Source of the DNA: Erwinia sp. 198
GTDB taxonomy: Bacteria > Pseudomonadota > Gammaproteobacteria > Enterobacterales > Enterobacteriaceae
Direction: 5' to 3'
DNA: 64,000 nucleotides
Assembly: GCF_003937915.1 (NCBI RefSeq)
Contig: NZ_RHUM01000010.1
Coordinates: 110,713-174,712 of the forward strand
Shown: positions 38,688-48,200 of the stretch, in pieces
How the letters are laid out: each line of letters begins with the position of its first letter
Position numbering within the stretch: position 1 is the stretch's first letter
Made by a program: the position numbers and the translations under genes
The notes under the pieces: generated by a model
What the model saw: only the letters and a program-made list of their open reading frames with translations
Database searches by the model: none
What the model was told of the DNA's origin: nothing

Positions 38688-39878
38688 ATGGAAGAGACAG
38701 GCGCACTGCTACGGGCCATTGGCCAGAGAAAAACTGGCCTGGCCAGTAAAGATTTTTTACTTACCTGGGAGCAAACCCGCGAAGAACTTGAGCAAGTGCT
38801 GGACATCGCTCAGCTAATGAAAATCATGCGTGAGAAAAACATCGATACCCGGATTTTTAATAGTGGGCTCGGCATTTCGGTTTTCCGCGACAACTCCACC
38901 CGTACGCGTTTTTCCTACGCCTCGGCGCTGAATCTGCTGGGGCTGACGCAACAGGATTTGGACGAGGGCAAATCGCAGATCGCGCATGGCGAAACGGTAC
39001 GTGAAACCGCCAATATGATCTCCTTTTGCGCGGATGCAATCGGCATCCGCGATGACATGTATCTGGGCGCGGGTAACGCCTATATGCGGGAAGTCGGTGC
39101 AGCGCTGGATGAGGGCTTTAGCCAGGGCGTTCTGCCCCAGCGGCCTGCCCTGGTCAATCTGCAATGCGATATCGATCACCCTACGCAGTCAATGGCGGAT
39201 TTGGCCTGGCTTAAAGAACATTTCGGCGGGCTGAACCAGCTGAAAGGCAAAAAAATCGCCATGACCTGGGCCTATTCGCCCAGCTACGGCAAACCGCTTT
39301 CGGTACCTCAGGGCATTATTGGATTGATGAGCCGCTTTGGTATGGAAGTCACGCTGGCGCATCCTGAGGGCTACGATCTTATTCCCGACGTGCTGGAAGT
39401 GACCCGGCGCAACGCCGAAGCGTCCGGCGGCAGCTTCCGTCAGGTCAGCACAATGGAAGAAGCGTTCCGCGACGCCGATATCGTCTATCCAAAATCCTGG
39501 GCGCCCTGGCAGGTGATGCAGCAAAGAACCACGCTGCTGCGCAATCAGGATACCGCCGGACTAAAAGCCCTTGAGCAGCATTGCCTGCAACAAAATGCGC
39601 GTCATCAACAATGGCACTGTACGGAAGAGATGATGAGGCTGACCCGCGACGGCAGCGCGCTCTATATGCACTGTCTGCCCGCCGACATCACCGGCGTTTC
39701 CTGCGAGGCGGGCGAAGTCGCCGCCGGCGTTTTTGAGCGCTATCGCATTGCCACCTACAAAGAGGCCAGCTGGAAACCGTGGATCATCGCCAGCATGATC
39801 CTGGCCCGAAAATTTGCCGATCCCGCTGCCGTGTTGACCCGCTGCCTCCAGGAAGCGCAGCCAAGGATCAAATGCTGA
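38688..39878 (+). CDS. ygeW: Knotted carbamoyltransferase YgeW
   Basis: 396 residues, the length of E. coli YgeW and highly similar. Carbamoyl-phosphate loop in FRDNSTRTRFSYASAL, plus HPTQSMADL and HCLPADITG. YgeW is a trefoil-knotted transcarbamylase with unknown natural substrate; clustering with diaminopropionate lyase and carbamate kinase suggests it releases carbamoyl phosphate from a ureido intermediate of purine breakdown. First gene of ygeWXY-hyuA-yqeA. Confidence 0.95.
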   Translation: MEETGALLRAIGQRKTGLASKDFLLTWEQTREELEQVLDIAQLMKIMREKNIDTRIFNSGLGISVFRDNSTRTRFSYASALNLLGLTQQDLDEGKSQIAHGETVRETANMISFCADAIGIRDDMYLGAGNAYMREVGAALDEGFSQGVLPQRPALVNLQCDIDHPTQSMADLAWLKEHFGGLNQLKGKKIAMTWAYSPSYGKPLSVPQGIIGLMSRFGMEVTLAHPEGYDLIPDVLEVTRRNAEASGGSFRQVSTMEEAFRDADIVYPKSWAPWQVMQQRTTLLRNQDTAGLKALEQHCLQQNARHQQWHCTEEMMRLTRDGSALYMHCLPADITGVSCEAGEVAAGVFERYRIATYKEASWKPWIIASMILARKFADPAAVLTRCLQEAQPRIKC

Positions 39879-39920
39879 GAAAACCTCGGTTCCCGATTAC
39901 TTTTTGAGGAAAGGTCAGCT

Positions 39921-41117
39921 ATGTCCAGCTTCGAGTTAAAAATGTTTATTGAGGACAACGCGGCTTATGCGCCCGCACAGTCCGATCTGTTCAACCGCCA
40001 TACCGCCAGGGCCGCACGGGTTTTCCACAGCAAGCTGCCGGGCTATCGTCCGACTCCGCTGCTCTCTTTGCCCGCTCTGGCCAAAGCGCTCGGTGTTGAA
40101 CAAATCCTGGTTAAGGATGAGTCGCAACGCTTTGGCCTGAACGCTTTCAAAATGCTTGGCGGCGCATGGGCTATTGCCCGCCTGCTCTGCAAAGAAACCG
40201 GCAGCGAGATTAACGAATTTTCCTTTGCCGCCTTTCGTCAGCAGCAGCGCGCACCCATGACGTTTGCGACCACCACAGATGGCAATCACGGGCGCGGCGT
40301 TGCCTGGGCGGCGCGCCAGCTGGGACAACATGCCGTTATCTATATGCCTAAAGGCTCCTCGCCCGCCCGCGTCAAGCATATTACCGACCTGGGCGCAGAG
40401 TGCATCGTTACCCAAATGAACTACGACGATACGGTACGTCTGACCATGCGCAATGCCGAAAGGCAGGGCTGGAAAGTCGTGCAGGATACCGCCTGGGAAG
40501 GCTATAGCGAGGTGCCCACCTGGATTATGCAGGGCTACGCCACGCTGGCGGATGAAGCCGTAGAACAGATGCAGGCGCTGGGCACTTCGCCAACCCACGT
40601 TTTTTTGCAGGCGGGCGTAGGGGCAATGGCCGCTGGCGTGCTCGGCTATTTGTGCGACGTATATGAGGCCGCCAGCCTGCATGCCGTGGTCGTAGAGCCG
40701 GACAAAGCCGACTGTCTTTTTCGTTCAGCCCAACGCGGGGAAATGGTCAACGTGGGCGGCGAGATGAATACCATTATGGCCGGGCTGGCCTGCGGTGAGC
40801 CAAATCCGCTTGGCTGGCCGCTATTGCGCGGCTGCGTCCGGCAGTTTATCTCCTGCGAAGATCGCGTCGCCGCTTTGGGAATGCGCGTGCTGGGTAATCC
40901 CCTGGGCGGCGATCCACGCATTATATCCGGCGAATCAGGGGCGGTCAGCGCTGGCGTGCTGGCTGCCGTTCTGCATCATCCTCAGTCGCAGGCATTAAAA
41001 GAAAAACTCAGGCTTACCCCGGCTTCGCGCGTACTGCTGCTCAGTACCGAAGGCGACACCGATCCTCAGCATTACCGAGAAGTGGTGTGGGAAGGAAAAG
41101 ACGGCATTACCGCTTAA
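39921..41117 (+). CDS. ygeX: 2,3-Diaminopropionate ammonia-lyase YgeX
   Basis: 398 residues, PLP fold II. Cleaves 2,3-diaminopropionate to pyruvate and two ammonia. PLP Lys lies in RFGLNAFKMLGGAWA; glycine-rich phosphate loop near LQAGVGAMAAGVLGY. In gut bacteria this gene marks clusters shown to consume urate. 42 bases after ygeW. Confidence 0.95.
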   Translation: MSSFELKMFIEDNAAYAPAQSDLFNRHTARAARVFHSKLPGYRPTPLLSLPALAKALGVEQILVKDESQRFGLNAFKMLGGAWAIARLLCKETGSEINEFSFAAFRQQQRAPMTFATTTDGNHGRGVAWAARQLGQHAVIYMPKGSSPARVKHITDLGAECIVTQMNYDDTVRLTMRNAERQGWKVVQDTAWEGYSEVPTWIMQGYATLADEAVEQMQALGTSPTHVFLQAGVGAMAAGVLGYLCDVYEAASLHAVVVEPDKADCLFRSAQRGEMVNVGGEMNTIMAGLACGEPNPLGWPLLRGCVRQFISCEDRVAALGMRVLGNPLGGDPRIISGESGAVSAGVLAAVLHHPQSQALKEKLRLTPASRVLLLSTEGDTDPQHYREVVWEGKDGITA

Positions 41118-41133
41118 TTAACAGGAGTTAATC

Positions 41134-42345
41134 ATGAAATCCGTTCCGTTCGACGACATTCTTGCCCTGGCAAATAAATACCAACCGGAAATGACGCGCT
41201 TCCTGCGCGATATGATCGCCATTCCCAGCGAAAGCTGCGATGAAAAGCGTGTGGTCGCGCGCATACGTCAGGAGATGGAAAAAGTAGGGTTCGATAAAAT
41301 CGAGATCGATCCCATGGGAAATATTTTGGGTTATATCGGTCACGGCCCACGCCTGCTGGCGATGGACGCCCATATCGATACGGTGGGCATCGGCAATCGC
41401 AAAAACTGGCGTTTCGATCCTTACGAAGGCATGGAGGATAACGAGCTGATCGGCGGGCGAGGATCCTCGGATCAGGAAGGCGGCATGGCGGCAATGGTTT
41501 ACGCGGCAAAGATCATCAAGGATCTCCGGCTGGAAGACGACTACACGCTGCTGATTACCGGAACGGTTCAGGAAGAGGACTGTGACGGCCTGTGTTGGCA
41601 ATATCTTATTGAGCAGATGAATATTCGGCCTGAATTTGTCATCAGTACGGAGCCTACCGACTGTCAAATCTACCGCGGCCACCGTGGCCGCATGGAAATA
41701 CGGGTAGAGGTTCAGGGCGTCAGCTGCCACGGCTCTGCGCCGGAACGCGGCGATAACGCTATTTTCAAAATGGCACCAGTCCTGACCGAGCTGCAGGCGC
41801 TGTCCGGCAAACTGGGCAATGACGAATTCCTGGGTAAAGGCACGTTGACCGTTTCGGAAATCTTTTTCACCTCGCCCAGCCGCTGCGCCGTCGCAGACAG
41901 CTGCGCCATTTCCATCGATCGTCGCCTCACCTGGGGCGAAACCTGGGAAAACGCGCTGGAGGAGATCCGCGCTTTGCCTGCCGTAAAGGCGGCTAAGGCA
42001 GAAGTCTCGCTTTATACCTACGAGCGCCCTTCCTGGACGGGGCTGGTCTACCCAACCGACTGCTATTTTCCTACCTGGAAAGTGGAGCCTGACCACATCA
42101 CCGTCAAAACGCTTAGCGCGGCCTATCAAGGCCTGTTTAAACGCGAGCCGGTAGTGGATAAGTGGACTTTCTCCACCAATGGCGTTTCCATTATGGGCCG
42201 TCATGGCATTCCCGTTATCGGCTTTGGGCCAGGTAAAGAGCCAGAAGCTCACGCGCCGAATGAAAAAACCTGGAAAGCGCATCTGGTCACCTGCGCCGCA
42301 CTCTATGCCGCGACGCCTTTGACCTGGCTACAACAGCAAGCCTGA
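41134..42345 (+). CDS. ygeY: M20-family hydrolase YgeY
   Basis: 403 residues of the M20/ArgE/DapE metallopeptidase family. Zinc ligands in [19 protein letters not shown] (Asp), catalytic Glu pair in VQEEDCDG, and later [18 protein letters not shown]. Proposed to hydrolyse an acylated or ureido intermediate leading to diaminopropionate; the exact substrate is not established. 16 bases after ygeX. Confidence 0.94.
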   Translation: MKSVPFDDILALANKYQPEMTRFLRDMIAIPSESCDEKRVVARIRQEMEKVGFDKIEIDPMGNILGYIGHGPRLLAMDAHIDTVGIGNRKNWRFDPYEGMEDNELIGGRGSSDQEGGMAAMVYAAKIIKDLRLEDDYTLLITGTVQEEDCDGLCWQYLIEQMNIRPEFVISTEPTDCQIYRGHRGRMEIRVEVQGVSCHGSAPERGDNAIFKMAPVLTELQALSGKLGNDEFLGKGTLTVSEIFFTSPSRCAVADSCAISIDRRLTWGETWENALEEIRALPAVKAAKAEVSLYTYERPSWTGLVYPTDCYFPTWKVEPDHITVKTLSAAYQGLFKREPVVDKWTFSTNGVSIMGRHGIPVIGFGPGKEPEAHAPNEKTWKAHLVTCAALYAATPLTWLQQQA

Positions 42346-42379
42346 CAGCACGGAAACCGGCGTCGACAGGAGGACGGGA

Positions 42380-43768
42380 ATGAAAACGTTACTGAAGGGA
42401 GGCACCCTGGTGGATGATGCCGGGGAATACCGCCAGGATCTGCTGATCATGCAGGGGAAAATCGTTCGTCGCGCGCCGCAAATCGAGGCGGACGAAACCA
42501 TGAGCATTATCGACGCTCGCGAGCTGCTGGTAATGCCGGGCGGCGTGGATGTGCATACCCATTTTAATATCGACGTCGGCATTGCACAGAGCTGCGACGA
42601 CTTTTTTGCCGGGACGCGCGCCGCTGCCTGCGGCGGCACCACCACTATTGTCGATCATATGGGCTTTGGCCCGCCAGGCTGCACGCTGCATCACCAGCTG
42701 GAGAAGTATCATCGCGACGCGGTCGATGCGGTTATTGATTACAGTTTTCACGGCGTGATCCAGCATGTGACGCCTCAAATTTTGGAGGAGATCGCGCCGA
42801 TGGTGCAGCATGAGGGGATCAGCAGCTTCAAATTTTATCTGACCTACGACTATATGCTGCACGATGAAGATATTCTGAACGTTCTGCAGAGCCTTAACGA
42901 AGCGGGTGCGCTGGCCACGGTGCACCCGGAGAACGATGCGGCCATACGCTGGCGACGACAGCAGTTTAAGCAGCAGGGGAAAACGGCGCCCGTCTGGCAC
43001 GCTCACAGCCGTCCGCTGGCCTGCGAAGCGGAGGCGATCGCGCGCGCGATCAATCTGGCCAGGCTGGCGGACAATGCGCCTTTATATATCGTTCATCTCT
43101 CAAACGGCCTCGGGCTGGATTATGTTCGTATGGCGCAGGCAAGCGGCCAGCCGGTGTGGGCAGAAACCTGCCCCCAGTATCTGTTGCTGGATATCAACCG
43201 CTACCTGCGGCCTGACGGGCTGAAATACATCCTCAGCCCGCCGCTGCGGCCATGCAGCGAGCGGGATAAATTATGGGTTGGCATCGCCGAAGGCGCGATT
43301 GATACCCTGGCTACCGATCACTGCAATTTTCCTTACCGGCAACGCCAACAGATGGCGGCCAGCGATTTTACCCGCTGCCCCAACGGCCTGCCGGGCGTAG
43401 AAAATCGTCTGGCCCTGCTTTTTTCCGCAGGCGTAATGAAAGGACGTATCAGCCGTTCACGCTTTGTTTCGCTAACCAGCACGATGCCTGCAAAACTGTT
43501 TGGTCTGTGGCCGGAAAAAGGCAGCCTACAGCCCGGCGCGGATGCCGATCTGGTGCTTTTCGATCCCCGACGTCAGCAGATTATCCATCATGCCGATCTG
43601 CATGATAACGGCGACTATACGCCCTATGAGGGCTTCTGCTGCCAGGGCTGGCCCGTTATGACCCTTTCACGCGGCACGGTGGTCTGTCGGGAAGGTCGCT
43701 TTACCGGCCAGGCAGGACACGGCCGCTTTGTTTCCCGCAAGCCATTTGTAACAGGGAGTCACCTATGA
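42380..43768 (+). CDS. hyuA: Hydantoinase/dihydropyrimidinase HyuA
   Basis: 462 residues of the cyclic amidohydrolase family. Binuclear metal site: DVHTHFNID, carboxylated Lys in SFKFYLTYDYM, His in TVHPENDA and VHLSNGLG, and Asp in LATDHCNFP. It should open a hydantoin- or imide-type ring from purine breakdown. AGGAGG-type ribosome site; its stop overlaps yqeA by four bases. Confidence 0.95.
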   Translation: MKTLLKGGTLVDDAGEYRQDLLIMQGKIVRRAPQIEADETMSIIDARELLVMPGGVDVHTHFNIDVGIAQSCDDFFAGTRAAACGGTTTIVDHMGFGPPGCTLHHQLEKYHRDAVDAVIDYSFHGVIQHVTPQILEEIAPMVQHEGISSFKFYLTYDYMLHDEDILNVLQSLNEAGALATVHPENDAAIRWRRQQFKQQGKTAPVWHAHSRPLACEAEAIARAINLARLADNAPLYIVHLSNGLGLDYVRMAQASGQPVWAETCPQYLLLDINRYLRPDGLKYILSPPLRPCSERDKLWVGIAEGAIDTLATDHCNFPYRQRQQMAASDFTRCPNGLPGVENRLALLFSAGVMKGRISRSRFVSLTSTMPAKLFGLWPEKGSLQPGADADLVLFDPRRQQIIHHADLHDNGDYTPYEGFCCQGWPVMTLSRGTVVCREGRFTGQAGHGRFVSRKPFVTGSHL

Positions 43769-44697
43769 AAAAGAGGATAGTACTGGCGCTGGGCGGCAAC
43801 GCGCTTGGCGCGGGGCTGATGGAGCAGATGCAGGCCGTGCAGAATACGGCGGAAACCATTGCGGCGCTGATTGGCGAAGGCCACGAGCTGGTGATCACGC
43901 ACGGCAACGGCCCGCAGGTGGGAATGATCCATCAGGCCTTTGAAGCGGCAGCCCATACGGCGGCGCATTCTCCGGTGCTGCCGATGTCGGTATGTGTGGC
44001 GCTCAGTCAGGGATATATCGGCTACGACCTGCAAAACGCGCTGCGGGAAGCGTTGCTTAATCAGGGCATGGATAAAAATGTGGTATCGCTGATCACGCAG
44101 GTGCGCGTGGACGCGCGCGATCCCGCCTTTACTCACCCCGACAAACCGATTGGCTCTTTTCTGTCAGAAGAGGAGGCGCGCAAGCTGAAATCAATAGGGA
44201 TCCTGCTGATGGAGGATGCCGGGCGCGGCTGGCGGCGAGTGGTTGCCTCACCCAAACCGTTGGAGATCATCGAAGCGCGCGCGGTAAAAACCCTGCTGGA
44301 AGCCGGTCAGATTGTGATTACCGCTGGCGGCGGCGGCATCCCGGTCGTCGCCCAGGGGGATCATCTACAGGGTGCGAATGCCGTTGTTGATAAGGATCTT
44401 GCCAGCGCGGTGCTGGCTCAGGATATTGATGCGGATATGCTGGTTATTCTGACCGCGGTCGAAAAAGTTGCTCTCGATTTCCGTAAGCCGACGGAGCGCT
44501 GGCTGGACACGCTGACGCCGCAGGAAGCTTTGCACCATATTGCTGATAATCAGTTCGCTCCAGGCTCGATGTTACCGAAAGTCGAAGCGGCCGTCGCGTT
44601 TGCCGAATCAAAGCCTGGTCGTCAGACCCTGATTACGATGCTTTCTAAGGCCAGAGAAGGGATTGTCGGCCAGACCGGCACCCTTGTTCAACAATAG
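43765..44697 (+). CDS. yqeA: Carbamate kinase YqeA
   Basis: 310 residues. Makes ATP from carbamoyl phosphate and ADP. Motifs LALGGNALG, ITHGNGPQVGM and ITAGGGGIPVV fit the amino-acid-kinase fold of carbamate kinases. Being translationally coupled to hyuA and in the ygeW unit, it would recover energy from carbamoyl phosphate freed by YgeW. Confidence 0.95.
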   Translation: MKKRIVLALGGNALGAGLMEQMQAVQNTAETIAALIGEGHELVITHGNGPQVGMIHQAFEAAAHTAAHSPVLPMSVCVALSQGYIGYDLQNALREALLNQGMDKNVVSLITQVRVDARDPAFTHPDKPIGSFLSEEEARKLKSIGILLMEDAGRGWRRVVASPKPLEIIEARAVKTLLEAGQIVITAGGGGIPVVAQGDHLQGANAVVDKDLASAVLAQDIDADMLVILTAVEKVALDFRKPTERWLDTLTPQEALHHIADNQFAPGSMLPKVEAAVAFAESKPGRQTLITMLSKAREGIVGQTGTLVQQ

Positions 44698-44705
44698 CGG
44701 CAGAG

Positions 44706-44750
44706 GGCGCATCGGCGGCTGTTTCAGGCTTGTCCTGTCGCCGATGCGCC
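44706..44750 (+). terminator. Strong hairpin after yqeA
   Basis: GGCGCATCGGCG and CGCCGATGCGCC are perfectly complementary 12-base arms with a 21-base loop, starting eight bases after the yqeA stop. No T tract follows, so it may act with Rho or protect the mRNA end rather than be a classic terminator. Confidence 0.6.
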
Positions 44751-44950
44751 GGAGCTGCGCGGCCACCATGCTTGCCGCTGTCTCTTCCGGCGCCAGACGT
44801 TCAATCATTCCACACCCGATCGTCCCGTCCGTTTTGCCCTCTTCCCGCACCAGCATGACGCGGTGCAGAGCCGTGACATTAGACGACATGTAATAGCGCA
44901 AAAACGTGATTTTCTTTCTCCAGAACGCTGGCCATGGCAAACAGGCTCAC
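44746..44950 (-). pseudogene. yqeB: Decayed remnant of yqeB (XdhC-family maturation gene)
   Basis: From GTG 44950 (AGAAGGAA upstream) the frame reads SLFAMASVLEKENHVFALL then HVV, hits TAA (44881-44879), continues CHGSAPRH, then shifts frame to VMLVREEGKTDGTIGCGMIE and RLAPEETAASM. This follows the start of E. coli YqeB (ESRGSTPRH, QMLVRADGSIVGTIGGGMVE) with one stop and about 11 bases lost at the shift. Homology stops near codon 70 of roughly 540. YqeB is annotated as a selenium-dependent molybdenum hydroxylase protein; as in E. coli, it lies between yqeA and ygfK on the opposite strand. Confidence 0.85.
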
Positions 44951-45039
44951 TTCCTTCTGCTGAGTGTGGATCCTCCTGGTTTGCTACAACCTCTGTGCCG
45001 CTTTTTTCAACGCGATGAGCAACCGGCTGAGGCAGGCCT

Positions 45040-45052
45040 TCTCATAATGAGA
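45040..45052. promoter_or_regulatory. Candidate UacR-like activator site upstream of ygfK
   Basis: TCTCATAATGAGA, again TCTCA-N3-TGAGA with a different centre, 160 bases upstream of the -24 element. A lone half site TCTCA follows at 45122-45126. Confidence 0.65.
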
Positions 45053-45139
45053 TCTTACGTTCTTATATTGCGAACATTTTCCCACGCCGCGCCAGTGCTG
45101 TCTTTTCTGAATGCTACTTATTCTCATCACCCGCTTTTC

Positions 45140-45158
45140 TGTGGTCAGCCAGACCACA
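45140..45158. promoter_or_regulatory. Second palindrome before ygfK
   Basis: TGTGGTC, AGCCA, GACCACA: perfect 7-base arms with 5-base centre, about 54 bases upstream of the -24 element. It is unlike the TCTCA-TGAGA sites, so another protein may bind here. Not seen at the other promoters of the cluster. Confidence 0.45.
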
Positions 45159-45211
45159 ATTTTGCGAATACTGTCACGAAACCTGCATGAAAAAATATCC
45201 TTAAACGACCC

Positions 45212-45227
45212 TGGCTCAGTTGTTGCT
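45212..45227 (+). promoter_or_regulatory. Sigma-54 promoter of ygfK-ssnA-uacT
   Basis: TGGCTCAGTTGTTGCT has GG and GC exactly ten bases apart and a TTGCT -12 box. Predicted start near 45238, 55 bases before ATG 45293 of ygfK. Confidence 0.8.
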
Positions 45228-45292
45228 AAGCGTTGACAAAACCGCATTCGTTTACACAAGCGGCATTACTCAGCAGCATTAAGGAGCTACTT

Positions 45293-48200
45293 ATGGGTGA
45301 CATCATGCGTCCCATTCCTTTCGATGAACTTCTGGTGCGAACCTGCGCGGAGTACCAGGAGAGTCGTTCGATTTTCGGCATCCCGGAAACGGAATTTTAC
45401 CAACGGGATCCGCGTCGCCAAATCACCTTGTTTGGCGAAAGCTGCGACACGCCTGTCGGGCCAGCCGCCGGGCCGCATACGCAGCTGGCGCAAAACATCA
45501 TTGTGTCCTGGCTGACCGGCGGCAGCTTTATCGAGCTGAAAACCGTGCAGATACTGGACAGGCTGGAGCTTGAAAAGCCCTGTATTGATGCCAGCGACGA
45601 AGCGTTTAACACCGAGTGGTCCACCGAATTTACGCTGAAGAAAGCCTGGGATGAGTACCTGAAGGCCTGGTTTGTTCTACATCTGCTGGAAACGGTTTAT
45701 ACGCCGCGACGCGACGGCGCAAAACGCTCTTTTATTTTTAATATGAGCGTTGGCTACGATCTACAGGGCATAAAGCAGCCCGCGATGCAGACCTTTATCA
45801 ATGAGATGCTGAATGCCGCTCAGAATGAGAAATTCGCGCTTTATCAACAAAAGCTACAGCACTTTATTATGCAGGGCGAGTGGCTGCTGCTGCAAAAAGC
45901 GCAGCTCGTTGATTTACAGGCGCTGCCAGCACGCATTTCCGGCCGCATGGTCAATAGCGTCACGCTCTCCACCATGCATGGCTGCCCGCCTGACGAAATC
46001 GAGTCAATTTGTCGCTATATGCTCACGGAGAAACACCTACACACCTTTGTTAAACTGAATCCCACACTGCTGGGATATCAGCGCGTGCGGCAAATCCTCG
46101 ATAACAATGGTTTTGACTATGTCGGGTTGGACGAAGCATCTTTCAGCCACGATCTGCCGCTTGGGCAAGCATTAGGGATGCTTGAAAGATTAATGGCGCT
46201 GGGGCGGGAAAAACAGCGGACTTTCGGTGTAAAACTGACCAATACGTTGGGCACCCGTAATCATAAGCATCGCCTGCCGGGCGAAGAGATGTACATGTCG
46301 GGGCGTGCCCTCTATCCGTTGGCGATTAACGTTGCGGCGCTGCTTTCCACCCATTTCGCCGGCAGGTTACCCATCTCCTATTCCGGCGGTGCCAGCCAGT
46401 ACAATATCGCCGATATTTTCGCGACCGGCATCCAACCGATTACCCTGGCTACCGACCTGCTCAAGCCCGGCGGCTATCTGCGGTTGAAGGCCTGCGCGCA
46501 AATCCTGGAAAACAGTCAGGGCTGGGAACGCCAGTGCATTGATGTTGCCGGACTGCAAAAACTGGCTGACAACGCCCTTTCCGCCCAGTGGGCGCAAAAG
46601 TCCTGGAAGTCTCGCGAGCAGATAGACGCGGGCGGCCCGCTGCCGCTGACGGACTGCTATGTCGCGCCCTGCGTCACCGCCTGTGCCATTCATCAGGATA
46701 TTCCGGAATACCTGCGGCTGGCGGGAGAAGGCCGTTATGTCGAGGCACTGGATCTTATCTATCAACGCAACGCGCTACCGGCCATTACGGGCCATATTTG
46801 CGACCACCAGTGCCAGAACAACTGCACCCGACTGGATTACGACAATGCGCTTAATATCCGTCGTATCAAAAAAATTGTGCTGGAAAAAGGCTGGGAGACG
46901 TACCGTCAACGCTGGCATAAACCGGCTGGCTCGGGCGATAAACATCCGGCTGCGATCCTGGGCGCTGGCCCGGCAGGCCTTGCCGCCGCCTTTTTTCTGG
47001 CGCGGGCGGGCCATCCGGTCACGCTGTTTGAGCGGGAAGCCACGCCAGGCGGTATCGTGCAGCATATCGTGCCGCGTTTTCGCATTCCGGCGCAGCTGAT
47101 TGAGCAGGACATTCAGTTTATCGCCGACCATGGGGTGAAGTTTGTTTTCAACTGTGACCCTCATCTGACGCTTGAGCAGCTTCGTCAGCAGGGCTTCCGC
47201 TGGATCTGCATAGGCATTGGCGCGAGAAAAAGCAATGCGCTGTCGCTGGCGGGCGGCAATCCGCACGTGTTCGACGCCTTTGGGTTTTTGCAGCGGTTTA
47301 ACCAACAGCGTGTTGACCCGGCTATTCAGGGCAATGTGGCGGTAGTCGGCGCGGGCAATACGGCAATGGACTGCGCCCGATCCGCGCTGAAGGTGCCAGC
47401 CGTGCGATCGGTAACGCTGCTTTATCGTCGGGAAGAGCGGGATATGCCCGCCTGGCCGGAAGAGATAGCGGAAGCCCGGCAGGATGGCGTGCAGTTTATG
47501 ACGCTGGTAAATCCGGAAACCTTTACGCCTGACGGAGACCTGACGCTACGGGTGATGCAGCCCGGCGAGCCTGACGCACAGGGACGCCGTCGACCGGTAG
47601 CTACGTCACAAACGCTGAATCAACGCTTTGATGCCCTGATAGCCGCTACCGGAGAAAAACCGGACGGAGAAATTCTCAGGCAAATCGGCCTACCGCTTTC
47701 CGCTTCCGGCCGGGTTGACGTTGACCCGCATACGCTGGAAACCAGCCTGCCAGACGTTTTCTTAATCGGCGACGTACAGAGCGGCCCCGCTTCGGTCGTG
47801 GCCGCAATTGGCGACGCGCGTAAGGCGACCCGCACCATCCTCCAACGAGAAAATATCCACTGCGACGACGAGCACAAGCGCTGGCTGAACAGCGATCCCC
47901 TTGCCATTTATCAGCGGCACGGCGTTGTTGCCGTGCGGCAGATTGATGCAGACGACCAGGAGGCATTTGCCCGGCAGGAAGCGGCCCGCTGCCTGGAGTG
48001 CAACTACGTCTGCGCACGCTGCGTGGATGTCTGCCCAAACCGTGCCAACGTCGCGCTTGCCGTGCCGGGTTTCAGCAGTCGTCAGCAGATCCTGCATCTG
48101 GATGCGCTTTGCAACGAATGCGGCAACTGCGCGCAGTTCTGTCCGTGGCAGGGCAAACCCTATCAGGACAAGATTACCCTGTTCAGTCGTCGGGATGATT

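Larger units (their letters stand above)
44698..45292. promoter_or_regulatory. yqeA-ygfK intergenic region
   Basis: 595 bases with no intact gene. From left: a 12-base-arm hairpin (44706-44750), the yqeB relic (44746-44950, minus), an activator palindrome (45040-45052), a second palindrome TGTGGTC-N5-GACCACA (45140-45158) and a -24/-12 promoter (45212-45227). Confidence 0.8.

Noticed and set aside
44663-44893. Plus-strand ORF after yqeA
   Set aside because: Antisense to the yqeB relic, whose homology on the minus strand explains the region.
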